Origin: Homarus americanus | Lineage: Eukaryota; Arthropoda; Malacostraca; Decapoda; Nephropidae | DNA length: 64,000 bases | Assembly: GCF_018991925.1 (NCBI RefSeq) | Contig: NW_024725489.1 | Location: 6,386,726-6,450,725, forward strand | Reading direction: 5' to 3' | Shown here: positions 12,104-23,579 of the stretch, in pieces | How the letters are laid out: each line of letters begins with the position of its first letter | Numbering within the stretch: the first letter of the stretch is position 1 | Made by a program: the position numbers and the translations under genes | The notes under the pieces: model-generated | Told to the model about the DNA's origin: nothing | What the model saw: the letters and a program-made list of their open reading frames with translations, nothing else | Database searches by the model: none

Positions 12104-12203
12104 GGAGTGTGGCCAAATAAACCGAGAATCAATGATGAATTGTTGCAAGAAGACCAGCTCAAGCCAGTCTCTGTTAAGGTCAACGGGAGAAACAGTGCAG
12201 ACC

Positions 12204-12450
12204 GAGTGGTGGCTCTATGGGTAATACGCTCGTCCCCACAATGGCGATTTTGGGTTCGAAGAAATGGCAAATTTGGGTTCGAAACAATAACAATTTTAGG
12301 TTTGAAACAATAGCGATTTTGGGTTTCAAACAAAAGCGATTTTGGTTTTGAATTAATAACGATTTAGGGTTCGAAACAACGATTGTGGGTTCGAAACAAT
12401 AGTAATTTTAGGTTCGAAACAATGGTGATTATGGTTTCAAATCTCAGAGA
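12204..12450 (+). mobile_element. tRNA-like SINE head with amplified B-box unit
   Basis: An A-box-like GTGGCTCTATGGGTAATACG (about 12209-12228) and a B-box GGGTTCGAAG (about 12252-12261) stand at tRNA-like spacing. The B-box segment is then repeated about eight more times in 23-24-bp units (GCGATTTTGGGTTCGAAACAA type) to 12450. It is not an intact tRNA: the acceptor stem and a clean anticodon loop are missing. I read it as a decayed SINE 5' head plus local tandem expansion. Confidence 0.5.
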
Positions 12451-12506
12451 ATGCCTTTGGGTAAATTTAGTTAGCAGGTTGGTGAAGGTCAGTGGGATAT
12501 ATGCAG

Positions 12507-12510
<4 letters not shown>

Positions 12511-12539
<29 letters not shown>

Positions 12540-12835
12540 GAGGATGAGCCAGGTGTAAGTGTGGCTCTGTGCCAGACTTGTGTTGCCCATCGTAGTGCCT
12601 GGTGACCTGCGCTCTCCTTCCATGCCCACACTCCCCCACCACCGTACCCACACTCCCCCACCACCATAACCACACTCCCACCACCCCTCCACCACCACAC
12701 TCCCCCACCAACACACCCACCAACATCCACACTCCCCCACCACCACACTCCCACCCCCACCACCCCTCCACCACACACCCCCCACCAACACATCCACTCC
12801 CCACCAACACATCCACACTCCCCCACCAGCACCCA
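12511..12835. repeat. GT run and CACTCCCCCACCACCA minisatellite
   Basis: (GT)n lies at 12511-12534. A strand-biased C/A tract of CACACTCCCCCACCACC units follows from about 12615. Frames on both strands are low complexity. Confidence 0.88.
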
Positions 12836-12983
12836 CAGTTATCTATACCACCAACTACCAAGGTGTGGAGTTGTCCTGACAACTGCTTGGTGACTCAGTA
12901 AACCAGCTCAGAAGCTGGAAGACATCTTACCTGAAGACTTTAAACAAACACCATCATTCATTCTGGGTTAATTCAGTAAATGC

Positions 12984-13005
12984 TTGCACACACACGCACA
13001 CACAC

Positions 13006-13059
<54 letters not shown>

Positions 13060-13533
13060 CATGAGTTGTATATAAGATGATTATGTTCAAATGGGTTATC
13101 AGTGACTCTTATCATGGGTAACCATTTAATGTATGGTACAAACTGATCCACCTTTTTTTTGTGTTGTATGTTAACTGATGAGATATTGTGACAACCGATA
13201 ATATCTCCACCACTACTCCTGTGTGTATTAATATATATCTTCGTACTATTATCTGATCTATGTGTGTTTATGTGTGTATGTCTTTGTGTAAGTGTTTGTA
13301 TGTGTCTTTCTAGGTCTGTGTTTGTCTTTGTGTATGTGAGTGTGTCTTTGTGTATGTGAGTGTGTCTTTGTGTATGTGAGTGTGTCTTTGTGTTTGTCTT
13401 GTGTTTATGTGGATCTTGGTGAGTTTATCCTATGTAAAACGAAGCGCTGAATTATTAACATTAGCCAACAGGGAGGCAGCGGAGTTTATGCTGGCCTTCA
13501 TAGACTTACTGGGTAGACGAGAGTACCTGAAGT

Positions 13534-13605
<72 letters not shown>
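12984..13605. repeat. CA microsatellites and 20-bp GTGTCTTTGTGTATGTGAGT repeat
   Basis: (CA)n lies at 12984-13056 and 13534-13605. About four units of a 20-bp GT-rich repeat lie at 13314-13400. Nothing coding is supported between them. Confidence 0.9.
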
Positions 13606-13607
<2 letters not shown>

Positions 13608-13891
13608 CAAAAACAGTATGATGTCAACTTTGAACTCATGACACGACCTCTCACTGCTATCTGTTGATCTTGGAGTGAGTTTTGACGTCAGTACCAGGGA
13701 GAGAAACAAAGTAAATGACATTATTAATAGTGATTTTATCCACCGAAGATGTAAACTTATTTATACTTGCAAATATACTGGGGGTAAGGTTAGTAGGTTA
13801 GGTCACACCTGTTGTACCTATAATTTAACAGTTGTACACGTGTTCTGATTGGCGTTATTGGGTTAGACAAGTATGGTAGAAATAGCAGTGG

Positions 13892-14080
13892 TGGTAGTGT
13901 GGTGGGGGAAGTTTAATGGTGACAGTGGTGATGGTGTGGTGACGTGTTCGGTGGTGGTAGTGTGGTGGGGGGAGTTTAATGGTGACAGTGGTGATGGTGT
14001 GGTGACGTGTTCGGTGATGGTAGTGTGGTGGGGGGAGTTTAATGGTGACAGTGGTGATGGTGTGGTGACGTGTTCGGTGG
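13892..14080. repeat. Three tandem 63-bp units
   Basis: Three almost identical 63-bp copies begin at 13892, 13955 and 14018. They differ at one or two positions (GGGGGA/GGGGGG, GGTGG/GGTGA). Because 63 is divisible by three, frames stay open on both strands. The near-identity indicates recent duplication. Confidence 0.92.
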
Positions 14081-14099
14081 TGGAAATGTGGTAGGGGGG

Positions 14100-14450
14100 T
14101 GATGGCGGTGGTCGTGGTGGTGATAGTGGGGAAAGCAGTTTGTGGTATTTTGTGATGATGGTGGAAGCAGCGGTGGCATTGGGTAGTGTGATGATAGTGA
14201 TGATGATGATGTTTATGGTGTTGGTGGTGATAATGGCAGCATCACACATCACCAGCACCTGAATTAAAACTAAAACCTTTTGGCTTAGAAGGAAATTGTT
14301 TAGCTGTCAGTAGGAGTGGCGTGTGTGCATAAGTGGACGACACTGCGGGTCCCTCTTTAGTCACCTCAAAACTCACTAACCTAGGTGACATCCCTAATAA
14401 CTCATATCATTGTATCATAGCTGGATGATCGTCATATTCGATTCCGAGTG
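14100..14450. other. Non-coding stretch, nothing recognised
   Basis: It starts as a GTGGTGATG-rich tract and passes into unique DNA. No gene is supported. Confidence 0.55.
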
Positions 14451-14457
14451 ACAGCAA

Positions 14458-14474
14458 AGTAGTAGTAGTAGTAG

Positions 14475-14540
<66 letters not shown>

Positions 14541-14764
14541 ACAATCGTTGGTTCGATCCCGGGGTACTCCTAATCCACCCAGCTGCCTCCTAGTGTACCG
14601 AAGGCTTGGAACACAATGTACTGTACGTTCTCTCTCTCTCTCTCTCTCTCTCTCTTCCGCTACTCTGTGATTCAGTTCATCTCTCTGTTCCATTTCCTGT
14701 CACATCTGATCTTTGGTATCTGAACCATTTCACTTCCTCCATCCTACTTCTGTGTGAGTAAGCT

Positions 14765-14861
<97 letters not shown>

Positions 14862-14862
14862 A

Positions 14863-14927
<65 letters not shown>
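14458..14927. repeat. Cluster of AGT, GT, CT and CA microsatellites
   Basis: (AGT)n then (GT)n occupy 14458-14538, (CT)n 14627-14654 and 14767-14855, and (CA)n 14868-14927. A B-box-like GGTTCGATCCC sits at about 14550-14560 right after the GT run. No matching A-box lies at tRNA distance, so no tRNA is called. Confidence 0.9.
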
Positions 14928-14929
<2 letters not shown>

Positions 14930-14999
14930 CATGCACGCACAACTAAAAATATAGTGGGAACCTTTTTTATACACATGTTTATCCGAGTGGCGGTGTAGT

Positions 15000-15270
15000 A
15001 GTGTGGTGGTGGTAGTGAAGTCGTGGTGGATTGATGGTGATGGTGGTGGAGTGATGGTGATGGTGGTGGAGTGATGATGATGGTGGTGAAATGGTAGTGA
15101 TGATGGTAGTGTTAGTGGCGAGATGGTGGTGGTGTGGTAGTGTTGGTAGTGCAGTGGTGGAGGAGTGGTGGAGTAATGATGTCGGTGGTGATAGTGGTGG
15201 AGTGATGGTGATGGTGGTATGGTGATGGTGGTGGAGTGATGGTGGAGTAGTGGTGGAGTGTTGGAGTGGG
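15000..15270. repeat. GATGGTGGTGGAGTGATG imperfect repeat
   Basis: A G/T/A-biased tract with GTGATGGTGGTGGA units. The minus-strand His-Thr frame is compositional. Confidence 0.85.
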
Positions 15271-15344
15271 CTCCCTGCCACTGACCTTCTCTCAGGCCCA
15301 GGACGTAACGCTGCTGTCACGGATATTTGTGTGTGTTGACGTAG

Positions 15345-16409
<1,065 letters not shown>

Positions 16410-16586
16410 GGATCGTTGCCTATTGAACGAAGAGAAAGAGAGAGAGATGGTTTCAAGGTGTACTCAACTAAAATAACTCTGCTAATATAGTGATATAATA
16501 GAGTAAAATAGACTGACTCTTTTATCAACTAGGCTGCACTCGAGGGAAATACAGATTCAAGCTGATTGATGCTTTTTACAAAATTT

Positions 16587-16605
16587 TGACCTTGACCTTT
16601 GACCT
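16587..16605 (-). promoter_or_regulatory. DR1 plus DR0 half-site cluster
   Basis: On the minus strand this reads AGGTCA-A-AGGTCA-AGGTCA. That is the same three-half-site layout as at 12085-12103, suggesting shared descent of the two sites or convergent receptor-site structure. Function untested. Confidence 0.45.
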
Positions 16606-16703
16606 TTTGACTCCCAGTACATTACAACTGTAGGAGTCACTTGGGGAGTATTTGCCAGGTATAAGCACTGTAGTTCCTTTAGTTCTTGAGTTATTCTTGT
16701 AGA

Positions 16704-17205
16704 CACTTACATGACCTTTGACCCCTAAATGTATTCCTGTTGTATTAGTTGTCATAGTGAATACATGTAAACCTTGTATGAACACTTACATGACCTCTGA
16801 CCCCTAAATGTATTCCTGTTGTATTGGTTGTCATAGTGAATATATGTAAACCTTGTATGAACACTTACATGACCTCTGACCTTTGACCCCTAAATGTATT
16901 CCTGTTGTATTGGTTGTCATAGTGAATATATGTAAACCTTGTATGAACACTTACATGACCTCTGACCTTTGACCCCTAAATGTATTCCTGTTGTATTGGT
17001 TGTCATAGTGAATATATGTAAACCTTGTATGAACACTTACATGACCTCTGACCTTTGACCCCTAAATGTATTCCTGTTGTATTGGTTGTCATAGTGAATA
17101 CATGTAAACCTTGTATGAACACTTACATGACCTCTGACCTTTGACCCCTAAATGTATTCCTGTTGTATTGGTTGTCATAGTGAATATATGTAAAGTTTGT
17201 ATGAA
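16704..17205. repeat. Six-copy 79/86-bp tandem repeat carrying DR1 motifs
   Basis: Units begin (CACTTACATGACC) at 16704, 16783, 16862, 16948, 17034 and 17120. The first two are 79 bp and carry two half-sites (TGACCTTTGACCCC or TGACCTCTGACCCC). The last four carry a third half-site plus spacer (TGACCTCTGACCTTTGACC); the three whose full length can be measured are 86 bp. The 7-bp difference is exactly one half-site plus one spacer base. Copies are near identical, so the array is young or homogenised. Confidence 0.93.
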
Positions 17206-17304
17206 TGTCGTAGATCGTTCCTTTCTTAAGTTAAGCTTGAGACATACACACTAAGTTAGATTCAGTAAGACAAATAATACTCAGTCTATATCTTAGTCGA
17301 CCCT

Positions 17305-17399
<95 letters not shown>
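17305..17399. repeat. CA microsatellite
   Basis: A pure (CA)n run of about 95 bp. Confidence 0.95.
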
Positions 17400-17400
<1 letters not shown>

Positions 17401-17760
17401 GACACTAAATTACCACCTAGTTACTTTCCTTTAAAAAAATAAATATTAAATATATAACTTGGAAAATGTGTTCTATAAAAGTATAATTTATTCAGAAGTA
17501 AAAGTTTTGAAGTATGAGATGTACACACTCACTGACACAGCCTCTCACTCCATGAAGTATATAGAATTTGAGTGCGTTGGGAAAGTGTTTTAAGTTCGCT
17601 ACAGTTTACGCCAGAACAACTTATCAAGCAACTTTTATTTTTTTCTCAGTTTCGTATTAAATATTTCCTAACGTCAATACTTGGAAAACCGTCATTTGAG
17701 TTTGACGTGTCTTATTTTTTCCCCCGAGATCGTGTGGTAAAAAATTTATTAAAATCTTTG
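17400..17760. other. Non-coding stretch, no gene seen
   Basis: AT-rich unique DNA. A 68-codon open frame here runs into the next minisatellite and has no recognisable features. Confidence 0.55.
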
Positions 17761-18050
17761 TTCCTGGTTTTAGAGTAAGTATTTCCCGGTTAAATAAACT
17801 TGTTCCCGGTTTTAGAGTATATGTTTCCCGGCTGATTAGATGTGTTCCCGGTTTTAGAGTCAATGTTTCCCGGCTGATTAGATGTGTTCCCGGTTTTAGA
17901 GTCCCGGCTGATTAGATGTGTTCCCGGTTTTAGAGTCAATGTTTCCCGGCTGATTAGATGTGTTCCCGGTTTTAGAGTCAATGTTTCCCGGCTGATTTAG
18001 ATGTGTTCCCGGTTTTAGAGTCAATGTTTCCCGGCTGATTAGACGTGTTG
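17761..18050. repeat. 42-bp minisatellite
   Basis: About seven units combine TTCCCGGTTTTAGAGTCAAT with GTTTCCCGGCTGATTAGATG. One unit is shortened (near 17897) and one has an extra T. The edges are more diverged than the middle. Confidence 0.9.
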
Positions 18051-18344
18051 TTTCTCCGTCACCTGGCTTCTCTCACCACCACGTCTGTTTTCTCTTGTTC
18101 TTGAGGTGTGTAGAACAGTTGATAGAACAATGGTGAATAACATGAGGTAGTTTTATCAGAGTAGATATGATTAAGAACTGTATCATTACGTAGAATAGAT
18201 AAATAGATTTAGTGTCATGGAGTTTTACGTAAGTTCTGAGGAAAAGATGAGAAAAAAAATATGAATTACTTGAATATTCGTCTCTTAAGTTATTTCACAT
18301 GTAGATTAATCACCCTAGCGATACCTGTGGGAGTTTTGTTTAAG

Positions 18345-18490
18345 TTAGATTTGATTAGGTTGGGTTAGGTTAGATTTTGGTTAGGTTAGGTTTTGGTTAG
18401 GTTAGGTTAGGTTAGGTTAGATTTGATTAGGTTTTGGTTTTGTTTGGTTGGGTTAGGTAAGGTTTTGGTTAAGTTGGGTTAGGCTAGGTC
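18345..18490. repeat. Degenerate TTAGG/TTTTGG patch
   Basis: GGTTA units are interspersed with GATTTTGGTTA and GTTTGG variants. The motif ATTAATCACCCTA just upstream (about 18306) matches the inner arm of the foldback family, so this may be a badly decayed copy. Confidence 0.65.
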
Positions 18491-18915
18491 CTTAGGTCTG
18501 GTCCTCCTGCCGAAAACATCCCAAACTAACCTAACTTCCTAAAGAGAAACTTCCCCTAACATCTCCAAGTTATTTATCTGTTAAGTTTTGTTGGGAAGTT
18601 TGTCTTACTAGGTCACGCTCCACAGTTTTGTTTTGTTTTATTGTTTTCTTAACCACGAGATACAGTAAGAGACCGTGAACAAGGGGTCCAGGTCTCAGTA
18701 CGTGACGAGGCGACCCATGACGTGAGGCACATCATCTCGGAGTCACGTATCCCTGGCAGGCTGAGGCAGGATGCATCTATTTTTCTCTGACAAGTTGTGA
18801 AAATGTATTGTTGTTTTTGTAGAGTTGTTAGTTTTTGTCAGTTATGGGAGTTATTTTTTACAGGATTAGCCCACCCGTGCACTGGTCACTGACCCACATC
18901 GGGACCTGGGGGGGG
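18491..18915. other. Non-coding stretch, no gene seen
   Basis: Unique DNA with nothing recognisable on either strand. Confidence 0.55.
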
Positions 18916-18919
18916 AATG

Positions 18920-18948
18920 TAATAATAATAACAACAACAACAACACTG

Positions 18949-19001
<53 letters not shown>

Positions 19002-19150
19002 GAACTTTAAAGAAATACAAAAATGAAAAAACAGATCAATAGTGAGAAACGATATATGTACTGTATGTCATATGGCAGCAAGGTCTACCATTACACAACA
19101 CATTATGCTTCCAATATCTTCCCAGGCGGTAGTACCTCCCTGTTTGGTAG
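18920..19150 (-). mobile_element. AAT-anchored dispersed repeat, copy 1
   Basis: An (AAT)n tract (to about 19001) is followed by GAGAAACGATATA and then by a block with AACACATTATGCTTCCAATA and CCCAGGCGGTA. The same succession occurs at 58140-58430 with about 110 bp more in the middle. Read on the minus strand, the layout (unique body ending in an ATT microsatellite) is what non-LTR or SINE 3' ends look like. Family not identified. Confidence 0.55.
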
Positions 19151-19389
19151 CTGCCTACTACCTGTGTGTTGTTGTATGTTTGTTTTGGGATTTTTATATT
19201 AGAAAGAATTATATTTTTACCTGAATCCATTACGTTAGTTGTTGATGATCTTCGAGAAATGAAACCACCTTATGTACAGCACATTGTATAACTTGTTTGA
19301 CATATTTAGGAAGCATTAGGGTGAAAGTTGCTTGTGTTGGCAGGAAAACCGGTCAAGAGTGTAACGAGGTTATTATTTGGAGTAATTGC

Positions 19390-19600
19390 CGGGTTGTAAT
19401 TGGTTAGTAAGTGGGTGAGAGGGTGTTTGGTTGGTGGGGAAGGGGTGGTAGGAAGTGGGATGTGGTTGTGGGATGTGATGAGGCTGTGGGATGTGGTGGG
19501 TGGGGGTGTGGTTGTGGGGTGGGGTGAGGCTGTGGGATGTGGGGTGGGGTGTGGTGGGGTGGGTGAGGGAGCGGAAGGAAGTGAGATGGGTGGGGGGTAA
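19390..19600. repeat. G-rich GTGGGATGTGGGGTG tract
   Basis: Imperfect GTGGGGTGGGGTG repeats with runs of three to five G that could form quadruplexes. Frames through it are compositional. Confidence 0.8.
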
Positions 19601-19756
19601 GGGAGAGTGGTGAGGAGGAGGAAGCGGTGATGGAGAGAGAGAGGAGAGAGGGGAGGCACTGTGGGTCAAGGACTGTTATTGTGGCACGGGGCTATGTTGG
19701 TGGTAATGGTGGGAGGAACACAGGGCCCTCACAGTGGTTATGTATATTTTAATTCT

Positions 19757-20395
19757 TCCTCCTCCTCCTCCTCCTCCTCCTCCTCCTCCTCCTCCTCCTC
19801 CTCCTCCTCCTCCATTCACCTCATCTTCCTCTTCTCTATTCATCTCCACCTCTTCTTCCGTTTTCATCCAGCTTTCCTTTCTCACTTCATCCTCTCTCCT
19901 CCTTTCTACTTCCCATCACTCTACCCACGTTGTTATTCCTGTTATTCTTTCTTTATCCTACACCTCGTCTTCGCTCCCCCTTCTCCCCACTCTCCTCCTT
20001 CCACTTCTCTTTCGTGTTAATATTTATCTTTGTGTCTCTATTTATCTCTCCCACCTTTCCTCTTCCTATTCTCTTTTGTTTTATCTCTGTGTATGTATCT
20101 CTCCTTCCCTCTTATAATTCCCTCCTATTCTCCCACCCTCTTCCCTTCTCCTCCCCCTTATCGTCCTTTCTCCTCCCCCTTATCACCCCTCTCCTCTCCC
20201 TTATCACCCCCTCTCCCCTTATCACCCTCCTCCTCCCCCTTATCGTCCTTTCTCCTCCCCATCCCCCCTCCTCCTTATCACCCCTCTCCTCCCCTTATCC
20301 CCCCTCCTCCTCTCTCTCTCCCCTCTCCCTCCTCCCTCTTATCACCCTCTCTTCCTCTCTTCCCCTCTCCCATCCTCCACCTCACTACCACCACA
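19757..20395. repeat. (TCC)n and long polypyrimidine tract
   Basis: A pure (TCC)n run of about 58 bp opens a tract of roughly 600 bp that is almost all C/T, ending in CCCTTATCACCCCTCTCCTC-type repeats. Poly-Ser and poly-Pro frames are artefacts. It is one of the longest strand-asymmetric tracts here. Confidence 0.88.
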
Positions 20396-20464
20396 ACTGA
20401 CCCAATATCAGCTGATCCACACCTGCCAGACCCTCATTACCACACCTGTTGTGCCCTTGTAGCT

Positions 20465-20730
20465 GAGTGGCTGAAAGAGGGGGGGGGTTGGTGATAGAGT
20501 GAGTGGGTGGCGTTGGGGGAGAGGGGAATGGCATAGGGTTAACTAGGATCTGGTAGGGAAGTGGGAGGATGGTGAGAGAGGGAAGGAGGGAGAGAGGTTT
20601 TGTTGGGGGGGGGGGGTTGTGGACGGAAATAGTGGTAGTGGGGGAGGTTGGAGATAAAGGAGGAAAACTCGTAGTAGTGAGGAGTGTTGGGGATGAAGGA
20701 GGGAGGAGTGTGGCACCGATCACGGATGTG
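20465..20730. repeat. G/A-rich low-complexity tract
   Basis: GAGGGAAGG and GGGGGTTGG-type sequence, opposite in strand bias to the preceding polypyrimidine tract. A tRNA-like A-box string (TAGCTGAGTGGCTGAAAG, about 20459-20476) starts it, without a matching B-box. Confidence 0.65.
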
Positions 20731-20819
20731 TTGAGGGAATGTGGTCAAGGTCGACTCTGCCTTGCTTGATCGCCTTGCCCTCACCACGCCCCCAAAATAT
20801 AGAGCATATGTGATATTCT

Positions 20820-21360
20820 AGTGTGTGTGTGTAGTGCTCTAGTGTGTGTGGTGCCTAGTGGGTGTGTGTGGTGCTCTAGTGTGTGTGTGGTGCTCTAGTG
20901 GTGGTGTGGTGCTCTAGTGGGTGTGGTGCCTCTAGTGGGTGTGTGTGGTGCTCCAGTGGTGTGGTGGGGTGTGGGGTGTGGGTCTAGTGTGGTGTGTGTG
21001 GTGCTCTAGTGGTGTGGTGGGTGTGTGGTAGGTGTGTGTGGTCTAGTGGTGTGTGGTGGTGTGTGTGGTGCTCTAGTGTGTGTGGTGCTCTAGCTCTAGT
21101 GGGTGTGGTGGTCTAGTGGGTGTGTGGTGCTCTAGTGGGTGTGGTGGTCTAGTGGTGTGTGTGTGGTGGGTGGTGGGGTGTGTGTGGTGCTCTAGTGGGT
21201 GTGGTGTGTGTGTGTGTGTGTGGTGCTCTAGTGGGTGTGTGGTCTAGTGGGTGTGTGGTGCTCAGTGGGTGTGGTGCCTCTAGTGGGGTGTGTGTGGTGC
21301 TCTAGTGGGTGTGTGGTCTAGTGGGGTGTGTGGTGCTCTAGTGGGTGTGTGGTGCTGTCT
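20820..21360. repeat. GTGGTGCTCTAGTGGGTGTG minisatellite
   Basis: About 27 imperfect units of 17-21 bp defined by GTGCTCTAGTGGGTGTG, with many GT slippage variants. A GT run (about 21372-21412) closes it. Confidence 0.88.
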
Positions 21361-21366
21361 GTTACA

Positions 21367-21413
<47 letters not shown>

Positions 21414-21529
21414 TCTAACTAGTTTGAGGTGTGAAGTGCCACCCATGTTGTGCCAGGCGGTTACCACCCGTGTTGTGTGCTGGGGTACAAGTCTTATGAG
21501 TGTAGGGTGCCACTTTTACTGTGCCAGAC

Positions 21530-22165
21530 GTGTTAGTGTGGGGGTGCCAGCCGTGTTGTTAGGTGTGGGGTGCCAGCCGTGTTGTTAGTGTGGGTGCCAG
21601 CCGTGTTAGTGTGGGGAGCCAGCCGTGTTGTTAGTGTGGGGTGCCAGCCGTGTTGTTAGTGTGGGGTGCCAGCCGTGTTAGTGTGGGGTTGCCAGCAGTG
21701 TTAGTGGGGGTGCCAGCCGTGTTGTTAGCCGTGTTGTTAGTGTGGGGTGCCAGCCATGTTAGGGGTGGGGTGCCAGCCATGTTAGTGTGGGGGTGCCAGC
21801 CATGTTATTGTGGGGTGCCAGCCATGTTAGTGTGGGGGTGCCAGCCATGTTAGTGTGAGGGTGCCAGCCAGCCATGTTAGCCATGTCGTGTAGTGTGGTG
21901 TGCCAGCCATGTTAGTGAGGGTGCCAGCCATGTTAGCCGTGAGGGTGCCAGCATGTTAGTGTGAGGGTGCCAGCCGTGTTAGTGTGAGTGCCAGCTGTAG
22001 GTGTGGAGGGTGCCAGCCATGTTAGTGTGAGGGTGCCAGCCATGTTAGTGTGAGGGTGCCAGCCATGTTAGTGTGAGGCCAGTGCCAGCTGTTATGGAGG
22101 GTGCCAGCCATGTTAGTGTGAGGGTGCCAGCCGTGTTAGTGTGAGGGTGCCAGCCGTGTAGTGGA
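21530..22165. repeat. GGGTGCCAGCCATGTTAGTGTG minisatellite
   Basis: Roughly 27 units of 22-23 bp with CCATGTT/CCGTGTT and GTGGG/GTGAGG variants. CCGTGTT types cluster at the left and CCATGTT types in the middle and right. It ends only about 800 bp upstream of the predicted core promoter. Confidence 0.9.
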
Positions 22166-22261
22166 CGAGGAGTGCCACTCATCCCGGACGTTCAAATTTT
22201 TTTTTCTGTGTTTTTCTTGTTTAGAAACCAGATTCAGCTTTGCCATGTGATGTTCTGCCCC

Positions 22262-22365
22262 GTCTCATCCCGCCGCTCCCCTCTCAGCCCCGCCTCGCCC
22301 CTCTCAGCTCCGCCTCGCCCCTCTCAGCCCCGCCGCTCCACCTTCAGCCCCACTTCGCCCCTCTC
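22262..22365 (+). promoter_or_regulatory. GC-box-like 21-26-bp repeat upstream of promoter
   Basis: About four imperfect copies of CCCCTCTCAGCCCCGCCTCG, each with a CCCCGCC core that resembles an Sp1-type GC box. It lies about 600 bp upstream of the TATA box. A regulatory role is inferred from position only. Confidence 0.4.
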
Positions 22366-22923
22366 TTCTTCGTGTGATCCAACCCTCGTGGCACCACACA
22401 GGTTCTCACTGCCCCTTCAATTCTCCAGTAGGTGCAGGAGGCGACCATGTGCGACACGGGTGTAGTGTGTCAGTGTTGGTGCGGAGGAGAAAGTTGTGTT
22501 GGCGCGTGCAGCGTGGAGGTGCTCATGCGCGCGCGTGTTGGCCTTACTCTCGTCATTATTGCCACACTCCCGCAGGAGTCGCTGGGGAACAACCTTCGCT
22601 GGTGAGAGTAATTGTTGAGCAGTGGGTGGATGTGAGAGCTGTGAGCGGGTGGGACCTGGAGGCAGTCGTCGTTGTGCAGCACCCGGAGCTGCACACACCC
22701 TCAGCTACACACACATCCTCGGCCACACACACACAAGTACACACATACACTCACACAGGCACTGGAGGGAGGCAGGACCGGCTCTACAGGTGGGTGCGGG
22801 GGGCTCAAGTGTCTAATGTTATACCCTGGACTCATACAGTGTTGCCAGCACCCTCTCTCACCACATTGTCCTCACCCCCCTCCTCCTCTGGCAACATGGC
22901 CGTAGGGTGGCACTGTCCTCGAG

Positions 22924-22958
22924 TATATAAGGACACCTACTTCCTCCCCCTGGTCAGT
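22924..22958 (+). promoter_or_regulatory. TATA box and initiator of the raw-like gene
   Basis: TATATAA lies at 22924-22930 and an arthropod-type initiator TCAGT at 22954-22958. The initiator A (22956) is 30 bases downstream of the TATAAG start (22926), the canonical spacing. Many developmental arthropod genes use this pair. It fits the long downstream leader and the first coding exon. Which tissue or stage uses it cannot be read from sequence. Confidence 0.6.
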
Positions 22959-23579
22959 CACAGCCACTCTCCACCCCGGCAGTGACCAACCCATCAAGTG
23001 TGTTCTTGTGCAGTGAAGCGATAGGTAATTAGTGTGCGAGTGGACAGGTTTTCAGATAGAGGAGTGCCTCATTTGGGAAACGGGAAACCAGATATATCTT
23101 GCCTGCGCTCAGTGACTCCTGACTTCCTCTGTGTTTGGGTGACAGACAAACATTACACTTCAGTGTGTCAACTTTCTGGCTGAAGAATACATCCGTGACC
23201 TGCTCGAAACTTGACGCGTACGGTCACCTGTGAGGTGGACGAGGGGAATTTAGTCGTGGTGAGGTTCCTCTCACCAGCGTCCCACACTATTTTCCTCCTC
23301 TAGTGCCCCCTCATTAGTGTCCCTCACCTGTGCCCCATCATATTTGGGACACCCCTTGTCAGCGACCGCCACTTATGGTTTTCCACAAGTAGAACGTCCC
23401 CCCTGAGTGTCCTTCACTGCCTGAGTGAGAAGGAGAGGATAAGGGAGCCCTCACAGCCTGCTAAAGAAGGAAGGCTCCGCGGTTCCAGACCCACAGGTTT
23501 GGCCCCTGCCACCGCTCTCCCTCTCGGTGGTGGGAACATTCAGTACACACTTGAGGCTGGTGTGACTTGGAGCTAGTTG
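22956..23579 (+). other. raw: Predicted 5' UTR of the raw-like gene (exon 1)
   Basis: The leader of about 624 bases runs from the predicted initiator to the first long-frame ATG at 23580. It holds a single upstream ATG (23375). An in-frame TAG at 23574-23576 closes the frame just before the chosen start. No splice pair inside it is convincing. Confidence 0.45.
23375..23392 (+). other. Short upstream ORF (5 codons)
   Basis: ATG GTT TTC CAC AAG TAG lies in the leader, the only ATG between the predicted start site and 23580. Such minimal uORFs can dampen translation of the main frame. That role is inferred. Confidence 0.4.

Noticed and set aside
14550..14560. GGTTCGATCCC, a tRNA B-box match
   Set aside because: No A-box or acceptor stem lies at tRNA distance; a GT microsatellite occupies the position where the D-arm should be.
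20459..20476. TAGCTGAGTGGCTGAAAG, a tRNA A-box match
   Set aside because: No B-box within about 100 bp downstream; the following DNA is G-rich low complexity.
22374..22985. 203-codon open frame spanning the promoter
   Set aside because: It overlaps the TATA box and initiator, ends just after the predicted start site and has no recognisable motif; the GC-rich composition lowers stop frequency.
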